Part shown: positions 36,697 through 49,600 of the stretch, piece by piece
Numbering within the stretch: the first letter of the stretch is position 1
Layout of the letters: the number at the start of each line of letters is the position of its first letter
Assembly: GCA_013076295.1 (NCBI GenBank)
Contig: RQOL01000024.1
Location: forward strand, 806,001-870,000
Source of the DNA: Sanderia malayensis
Taxonomy: Eukaryota; Cnidaria; Scyphozoa; Semaeostomeae; Pelagiidae
Direction: 5' to 3'
Length of the DNA: 64,000 bases
Translations under genes and position numbers: made by a program
Notes under the pieces: generated by a model
The model's database searches: none
Told to the model about the DNA's origin: nothing
The model's input: only the letters and a program-made list of their open reading frames with translations

Positions 36697-39600
36697 TTAT
36701 TCTTCTTGGCCCTCTGAGGGCTCCTCTACCTCCTCTTCTTTGTATTCAGGGAATGAATAGGACTCTTGTGTCTCATGCACATCCTTTGCTTTCACAATAC
36801 CCTCTATTTGCATCAGTCGGTTGCAAACATCTGTGTTCTGGTCATGTGTAGGGGCTCCCATGGCTATGAATGTGGCTCCAATTGCCGTAGCCTGTAAAAT
36901 AGGTTGAATATCAAAAACACAGTGGAATGGATAGTGATGAGGTGTTGAAGTTTTACCATGATTACTCTGATCTTATTGGTCAATGTAAAAAGGCACTACA
37001 TGATTTTATTTCACACAATACATGTACGATTGATGGCCTGATCTTGAATGTATTCCTTAGTCTATTCTATTATCTGTTGTTGTGCTATTTCCTGTTGTGT
37101 TCTATTATTCAAGTATTGTGTTCTATTATTCAAGTATTGTGTTCTATTAAGAGAGTTGTGTTGTCTTGTGTCTAAATTCTCGGTGAAGTAAGTTAACATG
37201 AGGCATGGAGATAGTGGACAGTGCTACTTGCTGGTGTATGTGATGTGGAGATCATCACCATGTGGTTCATTACTATAGTGCCTCTCTATAACGCATGTCC
37301 TTGCAATAATGCCTCTCTATAACGCATGTCTCTGCTTCTAATTAACCCTGCTTTTTTACTCACCAAATCTGCAACCACTTGGCTACTGCATCCCTGTGCT
37401 GTTATTGTTGGCATTATTATTCCGGTTTTGTTATCTGTATTGAGTATAAACATACGCATTTAGTTGATTTATTATTTATTCCACCCCCTGCATCCTATCA
37501 TTTCTTGAGATATGAAACATTAAGATTTCCGCTCTTTCTTATCCTATTATATCTTATCCAATCATTTATGATATCCCCCGCCATTTTATCCCATTCTATC
37601 TCATTTCATTCTATTTTATCCTATCCCATCCGATTATGTCTTATCATTTATCATATCCTCTGCTATTTTATTCTGTATCGTTCTATTTTATACTATCTTA
37701 TCATATGCTGTTCTCTTTTAGCTGCTTCTGTCCTATCATATCCTATTAATTCTCTCCTTATCCTCTGCTATTTTATTCTGTCATTCTATCTTATACTATC
37801 CTATCATATGCTGTTATTTTTTAGCTGCTTCTGTCCCATCATATCCTATTAATTCTCGGCTTATCCTCTGCTATTTTATTCTCTATCGTTCTATTTTATA
37901 CTATCCTATCATATCCTATTAATTCTCTAATTATCTTCTGCTATTTTATTCCGTCTTAATTTAAGTGCCTTTGATAACTATCTATTAACTTTTACACACC
38001 TTTAATGCGAGATGAGATCTCTCGCAACTCTGTCAAATTATTGAAATAACTTCCCAGTCTGATAACAACGCCGTTACACGTCTGATCCTCAATGCGATCA
38101 TCCAACAAATCGACATTTTCCGCCAACAGGGAATCACCAAAACAGAAACACTTTCCACTCAACTGCTTCGTCAACTGGGAGCAACCATCGATGTCCTGAA
38201 ACAGTGAGCAATATACCTTAATGATTTAAGTCAACTCACCCCTTCGCCCCTTTCAATAAATACTCCTTGATGCTGCCCCTACAAAGACCTGGGTAATTAA
38301 ATACATGGCCACGGCATTATTTCGAAGCATCACGGTATTCAAAAGACTGCTTGTATGTAAACCCCCTGAGATCCGCACAACCAAATGGTGACTGCAATAC
38401 CAATTCGATTTTCAGCAGTACACCTCAGGGTAACAGAGCTTATCTGTCATTTATATATGGGCACTTGAGGAAAAGTTACTCGAACCAACGACCTTCGGCC
38501 TCTTACGCCGACGCCCTACCATTGGGTTACCCAGTCACACTTATATACATTGTCATAGGTTCTAGTCTTTAGATGTTTAGCATTTTGAGCAAACTTCAAA
38601 GCCGTAAATCAAATTTCAAATTGTCAAATTTCCAGGAATTTAGAATTATAGGATTGCAAGGTGTCTTCAAGACCAAACGAAATTTGGTACTTTATGTTGG
38701 ATGCAACGCAAACGTAAAAAATTACTTATAACACGATATTCACGCCTTTGCTGACGGTTTATTGCTCCTAGTATTACTTGTTCATTTCCAACGTGCGTGT
38801 CTATAATGCTACGTTGATTAACATTCGGGAATAACTGGCATTGTTGGTAAACCACCCCCCAGGAAGATGTCCACAGTGCGTTGCCGAGTAATAAAGACTC
38901 ACAGTTTTCCAGGGGGGTTAGTTGATAATGATTTCCTACCTTGTGTGACATTCCGTCAATGATGCCAATCACTGGATACTTCTCTATGAAATCAGCGTAC
39001 ATCAGCAGCATTTCTTCAGAAGTTCTAAAGTTCCCTGTTGACACTTCGTATTTTTTCTTCTCCTGAAACACGACAGAATAGACAGTGTAAAGCGCAATGT
39101 CCTCGTTGCAATGTTTCTAACAATGTTTCAGAGCGCCTTTTCAGAGCTTTGCGTTTGAATCTGTTTAATATGGCGCTTATTAAATCATTACTGCAGTTAA
39201 GGGCGTTCATAAAATTTCACTTTAAAGGGAAGGTACAATAATGATAATACTTCATTATTAAAAAATGTTTTTAAAAAGGCTATCAATCGAATGGTGGCTT
39301 TATCCCCTCCACTCCCCTAAAGCAATGTTGTTATCTCAATCAGATCTTGTGACACTTGACATGCCTTTCTTTAGAAACAACATTTTTTGGAGGAGGAGAG
39401 GGCTTGTTGTGCGTGGGCACAAGCCCTGGGATGTTTTACGTCGATTCGAAACATAATTTACCACCAAAACAAATCGTTACACGCATTTTTTTTTATAAGG
39501 AACGACTTTATAAGGAACGCAGTACTCGGCAAGGCAAAAACTTAAGGAATTCTAGTACTGGACGGAAGACTGCTAAGGAATTGGAAAATTTTTATTTTCA

Positions 39601-42600
39601 GCCCTTAACAGGAAATGTAAAACTTACACCCTCTTATTAGCGGAAATAGCCTGTCCAAGTGTTATCTACCCTTAACACTAACTTTAAATACTTGCCCAAT
39701 TACAATTATCGAATACTGGCGTCTATTTGACACTTTATTTACCTTTTTCTAGTCTATTTCTGAGAAACACGAAAAAAAGTTAAGGAACTGCTAAGGAATT
39801 TTGAGTACTCAAATTTGCCTTCTAGCTAAGGAATTTTTATTACTGAGCTCGAGCTGAAATTCCTTATTAAAAAAATGCGTGTATCTGATCAACGAGGGCA
39901 GAACTATGACATTAAGGGGCGGAAAATACGCTGCAAATGTCACTCACCTCCTCGTAAAAGTACGTGGCACCAATGTCGAGAATCAGATCCACGCTGCTGT
40001 CCATATCAACATTAGCAGCTGTAAAAGCAGTCTGTAAATACTCGAACATTTGCTCTGGTTTTTCCAGGCAGGGAGAGTAGGAACCATCTCTGTTCACCAG
40101 GCGACCGTTTACCTGCAAAGGATGATGGTATCTTCATCACGTTTACTCCGATAAATGATTTTAAACTTAACTCTGTCTAATTTCTGAACTCTCTCTGTCT
40201 CTAACTTCTCTATCAGCTACTCTAACGTCGTTCTCTTTTTATATCATTCCTTTCCCTCTCAGATACCGCAATATTAAAGGTTTTTCTCTCCACCTCGAAC
40301 CTCTCTTTATCTATTCTCTCTATTTACAAATGATTTCTCAATTCCTTGGACATTTCTATATGATTGTTTTATCTGTCCATCTCGAACCTATCGCCACTCC
40401 TCTCTGTTTCCAATTCTCTGTCTCTCAGAAGTTGCAACTTAAAATACATATATCTCTGCCTCTTTATATCAACCTGGTTTTTTATTCCCTTGGACACATA
40501 ATAGATCTTCTTCCTTTATATCCAAGTTACATCCTCAGTAAACACCCGCGTTTTAGAACCTGTGAATTCTACATCCAGCCTATTGTTCAAATACAATAGC
40601 CTATTGTCTTTTCTATTGTTTCGAGCAGGGGTCTTAGCCTGGAAAGTTCTCAATTCACTGGTTCTTATATTCGGTTGTTTACATTATATTAAGCAAATTT
40701 TGAATCTTGATCTCCAGGGGGTGGTAGAGTTTCATAAAATGAATTGCTCACCCCGAGTTTCTGTTGTAATATGTTGCCAAGCTCTCTATACACCGATGAT
40801 ATTTGTCGAAAGCCCTGAAATATTAAAAAAATTAAAAATGAAAGTTTTTGTTCACAAGGCGGGTGTGTTCGCGAGGAATAGCCTCGTTTCCAGCAACTGG
40901 AGCCTCTCATCAAAGCGGCCACTGTGAACTGGGGCACGTTAAGATCATCACCCAGCTTTAGCATTTGTTTTGTTACATTCATAAATTACAGACCAGATGT
41001 GCCTACCTCAACCAATGAAGTTTCCAGCTTTGGTACTACATAAACACCGCGGAATAGATTCAGTTTGCCCAGACTTTCCGTTCCGCATTTCATCAAAAGG
41101 AGCATTGGTGACGGCAGGATAAATTTCCGATCCTCCTAAATAAAAAGTATCATAAAATCTTATGCAATTCCCTCATATGTATATATAGTATAGTACAGTG
41201 TGGTATAGTATACTATAGTATTGTATAGTATAGTATAGTATAGTACAGTATAGTATAGTATGGCATAGTATAGTATAGTCTAGCATAGTATAGTGTGGTA
41301 CAGTATAGTATAGGTAGTAGATGGTAAACATATTTAATGATTGATGTTTTGCAAACCTCTTGGGTATATTCTTCTGTGAGGCTTTCGAACAGTTCCACCT
41401 TCTTCAATTCCGATGTGAATTTGGCAGTAAGTAGCGACATGTACAGTTCTGAATAGTCCACTTTGGTTCTTCGCAAACAATCGTCACATAACACATCGTG
41501 GCTACTTGTCTCTGTTCCTCCCACCCCTTCTGCTGTTGCTCCTTTCGCCTCTTCGTCTTGTTTCTCCTTCGCAGCTTCTTCGCTTCTCGCGTCGTGAACT
41601 TCCTTCAAGCAGGATCTGTACGGAGATTGTCATATTATACAGATAGTGTGAGCGAATTGAGGAGTAAGAACCAAAGCTTTGAAGCCTGTTCATTCATTAG
41701 ACAATGAGTGTTCAAAAAGAGGAACATTCATTAGGAACAGTGCGGTAGTTATAATCTCTCCCCCTCGCTTCCCCCCTAAGAAAAACCTCACCTGATGAAC
41801 TCGTCCATCTCGCTTTGTTTCTGTGGTGACTGTCCTATCAATCTATTGCAAACATTAGCAATATCTTCCCTTGTCGTTTCATAATCAAAGTCCTTCGGAC
41901 CGGATTGTGTCGCATCGATCTGACTGATTGACGCAGCAGCACCAATTGAAGCCACTGCGGTAGCGAGTTTTTTATCCGACTTGCTTTTGGATCCAGTGGT
42001 TGGTTTGGACTTTGTCCTCTGCGTTTCGACTTTAGGACCATCGTCAATAAGCAGACCAACGTCACACACAGGCTGCATGGAATCGGGGATACGGAATGCG
42101 TTACATCAAAATTGGAATGGAATTATCTTAAGGTGGATTTAAATGAACCTCATCTCACTGTATAAGAGGCTATAAACAAACAATTGATCTCCTAACCTGA
42201 ATGACAGAGTAATTTACCCTTGTTTAACGATTCTCGATACGAGAAAACATTTTTGGCTGCCTCCAACGAAAGTTCATCATGCTGAGGGGAGTACGGAGTA
42301 GCAAGGACCCAGAACCCTTGCGGAGGAGAAATCTCAATAGCAGTGATTGCAGTGCAGTGAGGGAAAAAAGCTAACATTAATTCGGCCTGTCACGCCACTG
42401 CTGAAGAGTTTTACTTGCCACTGGCTATGTGAAAGGGAATTCTTGACGTTACCTGGACTGCTTTGCTTGTATATCAAAGTATGCACACTTACTGCATAGA
42501 CGTAGACGTTTATTGATGTAAATAAATAGGTATACATAGTGAATAAGTGAATTTCAAAATGTAAATAAACCTTTTCAATGCCGTTAATCAGACAGTGTAT

Positions 42601-43106
42601 GGAAGTAATGAATGAATCATATCCTCTGCCGCTTAATGCATCTTTAAATTCAATCTGTTTAGGAGATAATCGGAAAGAATAGATTAAGCAACTAAGAAAA
42701 ACAATCTATGTACTTTAACTGAGTAAACTCTCTAAATTTAATTATATTTAGATTACGATATTTTATGTACGTACCTTCGAGATAGTTGGGGTTTTAGACT
42801 TTTGTGAAAAATACTCTGACTAAAAGGATAAGTAAGTTAAATTTGTGTTATTCCAATTATAACAACAACGTGATATTTAAAAGAAATTGGGCAGCCTTTT
42901 TGAAGACATTTTGTGGACTCTGATGCAACAAAATTGTTATTTACCATATAACCAAATATATCTGAAGGATTCTCCAAGAACATTGTATTTAGCAATTCTT
43001 CTAAGCATTTTGGGACGTTGTTTTCATTGTAATAATGCACTGCTCGCCTTTTCATTTCCATCGTTGGCTTTGCACAATTTTTCATTCCAGCATTTTTAGC
43101 AGCCAT
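36697..43106 (-). CDS. ENO4: Enolase-like protein ENO4
   Basis: Divergent enolase associated with sperm flagella in mammals. Minus-strand exons: 43106-42945, 42819-42775, 42654-42571, 42072-41792, 41615-41357, 41135-41007, 40814-40752, 40112-39948, 39062-38940, 38195-38000, about 37272-37205, 36891-36697; about 589 aa (human 628). The N-terminus (RRAVHYYNENNVPKCLEELL to FGYM) looks like a DPY-30/RII-type docking domain. Enolase-like segments include LKLGD-type strands, VDLILDIGATYFYEE, MYADFIEKYPVIGIIDG and ATAIGATFIAMGAPTHD. The region of the enolase SHR catalytic loop reads STSHTPASSTVHYL, so the catalytic His-Arg pair is not conserved. Exon 11 matches the family but ends without a clear GT donor. 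Divergent from the ZDHHC gene. Confidence 0.9.
37450..37960. repeat. Low-complexity ATCCTATT/TATTTTAT tract
   Basis: Imperfect repeats of TCTGCTATTTTATTC and ATCATATCCTATTAATTCTC in an ENO4 intron. A 157-codon open frame across it is compositional only. Confidence 0.7.
38476..38537 (-). repeat. tRNA-like sequence, probable SINE head
   Basis: On the minus strand: GTAACCCAATGGTAGGGC (D-arm/A-box-like), TCGGC-GTAAGAG-GCCGA (anticodon stem-loop with U33 and anticodon AAG, Leu-type), and GTTGGTTCGAGTAAC (B-box-like, T stem only three pairs). The acceptor stem is not preserved, so it is not a working tRNA gene. It probably heads a tRNA-derived SINE within the ENO4 intron. Confidence 0.5.
39478..39884. 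mobile_element. Inverted-repeat element, TA-flanked
   Basis: Begins ACACGCATTTTTTTTTATAA and ends TTATTAAAAAAATGCGTGT, with TAAGGAA motifs repeated inside. TA precedes and follows. About 400 bp, no coding capacity, ENO4 intron. Confidence 0.6.
40535..40683. repeat. CAATAG-family element, copy d
   Basis: CAGTAAACACCCGCGTTT start, core ATACAATAGCCTATTGTC, and GGTTCTTATATTCGGTTGTT end. ENO4 intron. Confidence 0.55.
41165..41320. repeat. TATAG pentanucleotide microsatellite
   Basis: Imperfect (TATAG)n, ENO4 intron. The open frame extending from the neighbouring exon into it is spurious. Confidence 0.9.
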
Positions 43107-43630
43107 CTTGAAATTACCTGTTACTATGGGATTAGATTAGACACAGGTAGCTCATATAATTTTAAAGTTTCAGCTCAAATTCATCAGTTTATAATTTTGC
43201 AAAATGATTTAAAAACTATGAAAAATAAGTCAACCAGTTATTCAAAAAAACCTCTTAGAGCAACTTGCATGAATTAATACATTTGAGTAACTTACAAAAA
43301 TTTAAAGTCAGAGCCAAGTAAGAAATATTGGAGAGTTTTCGAGTATATTTTTGACAACCTGTAACTACAAGCGCGTGGCTTAATTTTAATAGCCGCTGTG
43401 CAAATGGGACAGCTGTTTTGCGTCATGTATTTGAGAATAATGAATATCCTTTTTGCGATAAAGAAAGCAATGGCGGATTTTTCTAGAAATGGTCCTTCGC
43501 ATACATTTCTCATCTCCTGATCATGGCAAGCAGTGATAAAATACAATTACTATGAATTTCAACAAATCTCATCACATGGATTAATCAAATTGTAATTTAT
43601 TAACGCATAGTTCACAAATACACGCAAATA
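43107..43630. promoter_or_regulatory. Divergent intergenic region ENO4 / ZDHHC
   Basis: 524 bp separate the start codons of two genes transcribed away from each other, so their promoters must share this stretch (or overlap in 5' UTRs). I see no CpG-rich patch or recognisable core motif in it. Confidence 0.5.
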
Positions 43631-46600
43631 ATGCCACGGAGAAATTGGGAAACTTTTCCTGGCCGAAACAAGTTCTACTGCAATGGGCGTATTATAATGT
43701 CAAGAAATAACTTCGTTTTCTTGATGACCGTTGTGTTAATTGTCGTTACAAGCGCTTTGTTTTTCATATTCGAGTAAGTATTTTGACGCAGCAATTCAAT
43801 AGATTTCAGAATCCGTATGATCCTACCTTTTGAACTCTTTATTGAAGAAAGTCCAGCTCTAAATATGGCCTAATCAACTCAGGCTTCATTATTAAACCGC
43901 GATATCTTATCAAATTAATGCTCTGTGAATGATACGATAATTATTTGTGAATGATACCCCGTTCAAGCAATAGTAACGACTCGTGGGTTTATTGAATAGG
44001 CTCGGCAGTTGTGTTGCTAATTTTGATTTTTGATAGGTGTTTAAAGTTAGATTCTAGCAGCGATATTTTCATTCGAAAATTCCAAAAATGCTGCTAAAGG
44101 ATTTTGTAGTAACACAATTCACGTGGTAGGCAAGGGTTTCAAACCATATCACTGCAAGTATTTGCCATTAAAACACACAGCTGTTATCAATGTGGACATT
44201 TTCCAAGTAAATGGGTTTTAGTATTGCATTTTTGCTTTTACATCTTACTCAAGACGCTAGTTTATAGGATAGAACCACATAAATTGTGCAGAATATGGCA
44301 GTTTTACACCACTTGTAACAATGGAACAATTGGCTAAAGCATTGAAAATCAGTCTTGGATTCCCAAGGTCTCATCAAGGACTGGACCATATTCTCCAGGG
44401 TGGAATCCATGTAAACATCACGCCAGATGAAAAGCCAGTAAATGATAGAGTTGCGCCAAAGATTGTTTAAATTAATGCGGAACATATTAAAATCTATTGT
44501 TTATTGTTTATTATGCAGTACTTTATCTTACTTCCACGCCAGTGCGCCAAGGAAAACGTTAGTCCATGTCGGATTTCTCTGGCGTAAGTTACATGGATTC
44601 CACCCTGACATATGCAATAACTTGTCCACCCATACAGTCTTCTAAACAGTGGCTACAGAAGAGTCTAATGATTAAGAATCTGAATATAATGAAAAATATA
44701 CTCCTTGAAGATAACATAGAAATACACCACTATTTTGGAGCTCTTTTAAGCAAGAGCTAATCGAAATCAGCTATGAATATGAAGCAGCTTGAATGTTCAG
44801 TAATTTAGTTTATTATATTGGGAAGGTCATTGTGCAAAGGTTTATTTTATTGAAATTCACTTTTAACATGTTGAACCACTCTTTTCTTGTTGATTCCATT
44901 ATTCACTTGTTGATTCTTTTTTTTTTAAACGTATAATATCATAGTAATGGTATTTATATTTTGTGATTTTACTTATTTTTCTAGCTGTCCATACTTGTAC
45001 AGAGAGCTGTCTCCAGCAATCCCAATAATAGCTGCATGGCTGTTCATATGCGTCATGGTAACATTATTGAAAACTGCCTTCATGGATCCTGGTATTATTC
45101 CAAGGGCGTCATGCGAAGAGTCCAGCTTTATAGAAAAATCATTAGGTGAGTGGTTCTGCTCTAAAGCCTGAATAGACGAAACATCACTGTTTGTAATGTT
45201 CTGCACTGTAATGTCATGTAATATCAGTAAATTAATGATATACAAGAGCAAATCTGTTATTGAAAGAACCTTGAGAGCACAAAAATATTCAAACTATGAA
45301 ACTTTGGCTCTTTAGTGAGCTTTGAAAAGACAGAGAATGTTTGCTTTAGTAAGATTTTGAGTTACATGAGCTTGAACTATAGTTAAAATCTCAACTGCCT
45401 GCTCTCTTAATTACATTCATAAATGATTTTCCATTTCTCTTCATTACAATACAATATAGTTGAGAAATTCGTTATTTAAATCCCTTGCCACCTCAAACAG
45501 ATTTGATTTCCTTTGAGAGTTTGAGTTAATGGATGTCAGCTATATCCAGTTTTGGCTGCAGACATTTGTGCCTTGAAACTAAGACTGGACATGAACATTG
45601 AGTTAGGCTCAAAGAAGACTTTGAGCCTAACTCAATATCAAATGGGTTCACATGCTGCACAATTAGATAATCAATAATGGATAGGGTCATGATCATAACA
45701 ATCTGCCAATGCAGCAATAATATTTAAATTTGTGTGACACACCTTGAAATGATGCTTATTAAACCCATTTGTGATTGAATTGAATTGATTAATAATTTAC
45801 TTTCCACCCAATTAACAATGAAATTACAGCTTCAATTTGAGGACTTACACTCACCATGGTGGCTAACCACAATTGCTCGTTAAGGCTCTTCGAGGTGTTT
45901 TTGGTTTCCTGTAAAGTGTGCCAAATTGGATTAAATTTTGATGTAATGTCCTTGTCACTCAAGCAACAAGCTTGTTATGGAGCTGCAAATTTACACAGGG
46001 AATGATTTCAGAAATCTTTGGCATGCATAGTATTGATTAAAAAGGTGCAGGAATAAAGAAGGAATTTCTTGTTTTCTTTTCAAAGCATCTTTCAAACCTT
46101 TCTTGCTTCATAGATGGATGGGTTGATGATGGATTTGGCAGGGGACAAAAGTCCTTGGGGCACTTGTAAAGTGGAGATTATCACCCTGAAAACTTGCTTT
46201 TTTGGGGCTTTATTCGATCTCAACCCCCATTTCCCCTTCCTTTATTTGACCCCCCTTCCCTTCCCCACAAGAATGTTGTTCTGTCAAGCAGCCTCTTATC
46301 ATCATGCAGAAAGAATTTTGTTGATATTTTATAAGCATCTTTCAAGACAACATTGTTTGGGGGGATGAGGGTGATGAAACGTATGTGCAAAACGTGTGAA
46401 AATCACAAGTGAGTCTTTGTACTTGCTAGATGGATAAATAGATAGATAGATTGATAGTTAGATAGTAAGATAGATAGTTAGATAGTTAGACAGATAGATG
46501 GGTAGATAGTTAGATAGTTAGATAGATAGATGGATAGATAGACAGTTAGATAGATATATAGATAGATAGATAGATACATAGATAGACAGATATGCGTTAT

Positions 46601-49600
46601 TCATGTTGAACAATATTCAGGGTATTTCATGTCGAACAATATTTTCATGTTGTCATTGCTTTTTTCCTTGTAGAGGTTCCAATTCCAGATCCAGCTAATT
46701 ACAGACCCCCACCAAGAACCCAGGAGATTTACGTGAAGGGGCAAGCGATGAAACTCAAATATTGTTTTACATGCAAGATATTTAGACCCCCAAGAGCTTC
46801 TCATTGCAGCATGTGTGATAATTGTGTTGGTAAGCTTGCATCCTCATAGTCCCTCTTCACTTCATGTTTGACAATGGTTTATGATATATGTGTGCAGTAC
46901 CACACTTCCACCTACTGTTCAAGAGCAAAAATGATGTAATTGTTTAAGTCCCTTGTACAATTACACAATCTTGTTTGCTTGCTACGAAAGTTGTGCATTT
47001 TGAACCAAGAATATATTATGTAGGAAGTGACTTTTTTTGTTTTGCAACTCTCTAAGCTGATGTAAGTGGAATAATATTTAATATTTAAGTCTGGATGTTG
47101 ATTAAGATGTAGCTATTTGTTTGAGCTATTTGATATAAATTTCTATAAATTATTATTTTTTTTTCAGAGAGATTTGACCACCACTGCCCTTGGGTAAATT
47201 ATCATTTTTTCTAGTCTGTATTTTTTAAATTGCCCCTTCCCTTACCAGTCATCTCACTGCTGCTATATTGCAAACTTAATATACAGTGGAACCTCCATAG
47301 AACGGACACCATTTGGAAAAATGATATCGTCTGTTGTAGAGAGGTGTCCGTTGTAAAGAGGTTGCTTTTACAAAGAAACGACCATAGATGTGAAATATTG
47401 GGACTTAAATATCTGTCCGTTGTTTGGAGGTGTCCGTTGTATAGAGGTGTTCGTTGTATAGAGGTGATAGAGGTCCCACTGTAATGTGCTACAGTAGGTG
47501 ATAAAGATTTGTCATTGTCAAAGCTGTTTAATGTTTGTATGACAGTTTAGTATGACAGTGACGCCTTGATTTACCTTATTTTGAATTATGTTTGCTTCTA
47601 GGTTGGCAATTGTGTTGGCAAGAGGAATTACCGATATTTCTACTTATTCCTCGTTTCTTTGTCACTGCTTTGCGTTTACATTTTTGCATGTGTCATTGCG
47701 CACTTGGTATTTTGTAAGTTCTTCCCACACTTTGTACACACTTCGTTTTTGGCCTTTTTTTATTCATGCTGCCTGGTTGCCGTTCCGCTTGTTCACGGAA
47801 ATTTATATATTTTTTTTTTATTTTAGTAAGTAAAGAGTCCAGTTCGTTCCTTGAAGCATTGCAAGAAACTCCAGCAAGATATCCTTTCATTTAAGTTTAT
47901 AAATTCGATCTATAACCCAGGACTGAATTGGAAATATAGTCTTCAAACTATTGAGCTATATGAGCACTGGAGTGATAATCTGTTGTTTTACCGTGTAGCA
48001 TGTTTCGTCAGTGCGTGTTGGAAAGGCGCGAAATTCGATGCTTTTGTGAAGCACTTGCATTTAATGCAAGCGCAAGTTCCTGCCCAGCTTTACCACGCAG
48101 GTGCACATACATATACAAAGCTTAGGCCACGGATTTTCAATGCCAGATATCAACAGAATTAGCATTGCATATCATTCCAGTGTATTATATAGTTTTATGG
48201 TAACTAAAAGTTTTCGTGTTTATATAGTTTTATGGTGCTTTATAATTTGAAGTTTATGACACCACCCAGGGTAAGTTCTACTACGAAACAGCTCAAGGGA
48301 CCACTTGTTTAGCTAATTATGGACTACACGTTTCGTCAGGTTTCTTTGTCATTGTGACTATAGCCAATTGTTTTTGTTCGTTTTCTTTAACTTATCGCAC
48401 TGCTCTGATAGCCGTGGTTTGTTTCTTCTCCGTCTGGTCGGTGGTCGGACTGGCTGGATTCCACACCTACTTAGTGACGTCGAATTTAACCACGAACGAA
48501 GATGTGAGTGACATTCAAATCTTTTCATTCCGCTATTTCCCGTGCAACTGCGATGCATCTTCCTCGTCGAAGGAGCAGTGTTAACATTTTGTGCACGGGA
48601 GTATGCATTGACTGGTTCATTGGCAATGTGTTGAAAGCGAATGAAGTATAGAGCTTTTCAGGGGCATTTGTTTATAAAGTATAGAACTTCAGGGGTAGTT
48701 GTTTCATACATAAGCTGCTCAGTCTATTCTGTGGTCAAGATTTTTGAGAAGGCTGCACTTTTCACCAATATTTGGCCACAATATATTATTAATATATTAT
48801 TGTCCTTTCTACCAGTGCGAATTAACTGGAAGGCAGAGGAACCTATAGCTTTTGGATATCTTTGTTTCTGTCTGTTTTGACCATGTTAATTTCTGTTTCA
48901 GATTAAAGGCACTTGGGCTGCGAAGCGTGGAGAGCCGAATGTCAATCCATACAGTTCCGGATCGTCTTTTGGCAATTGTGCCGAAGTTGTCTGTGGTCCG
49001 ATATATCCCAGGTAACTTGACTATCTAATTTACAATCTAATTGACTATCTAATTGACAATCTAATTGGCAATCTAATTTACAATCTAATTGGCAATCTAA
49101 TTGACAATCTAATTGACAATCTAATGGACTATCTAATTGACTATCTAATTGGCAATCTAATTGACTATCTAATTGACAATCTAATTGACCATCTAATTGA
49201 CAATCTAATTGATAATCTAATTGGCAATCTAATTGACAATCTAATGGACTATCTAATTGACAATCTAATTGATAATCTAATTGACAGTCTAATTGACAAT
49301 CTAATGGACTATCTAATTGACTATCTAATTGGCAATCTAATTGACCATTTAATTGACAATCTAATTGACAATCTAATTGACAATCTAATTGATAATCTAA
49401 TTGAAAATTTAATTGACTATCTAATTGACAATCTAATTGACCATCTAATTGACAATCTAATTGACAATTTAATTGACTATCTAATTGACAATTTCTGTGG
49501 CCTGTCTCTCTATTAATTGAAGGTTTTATGTTCTTAACGGTTTAAGAGGTATCATCTCGTATCAAAAATTGGAATAGGAAATCTGCTGCTTGCTGTGAAG

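Noticed and set aside
37379..37852. 157-codon frame in an ENO4 intron
   Set aside because: Low-complexity pyrimidine-rich DNA, opposite strand to the gene, no homology pattern.
49124..49516. 130-codon open frame (LIDNLIDYL repeats)
   Set aside because: Produced by the 12-bp minisatellite in a ZDHHC intron; no independent coding signal.
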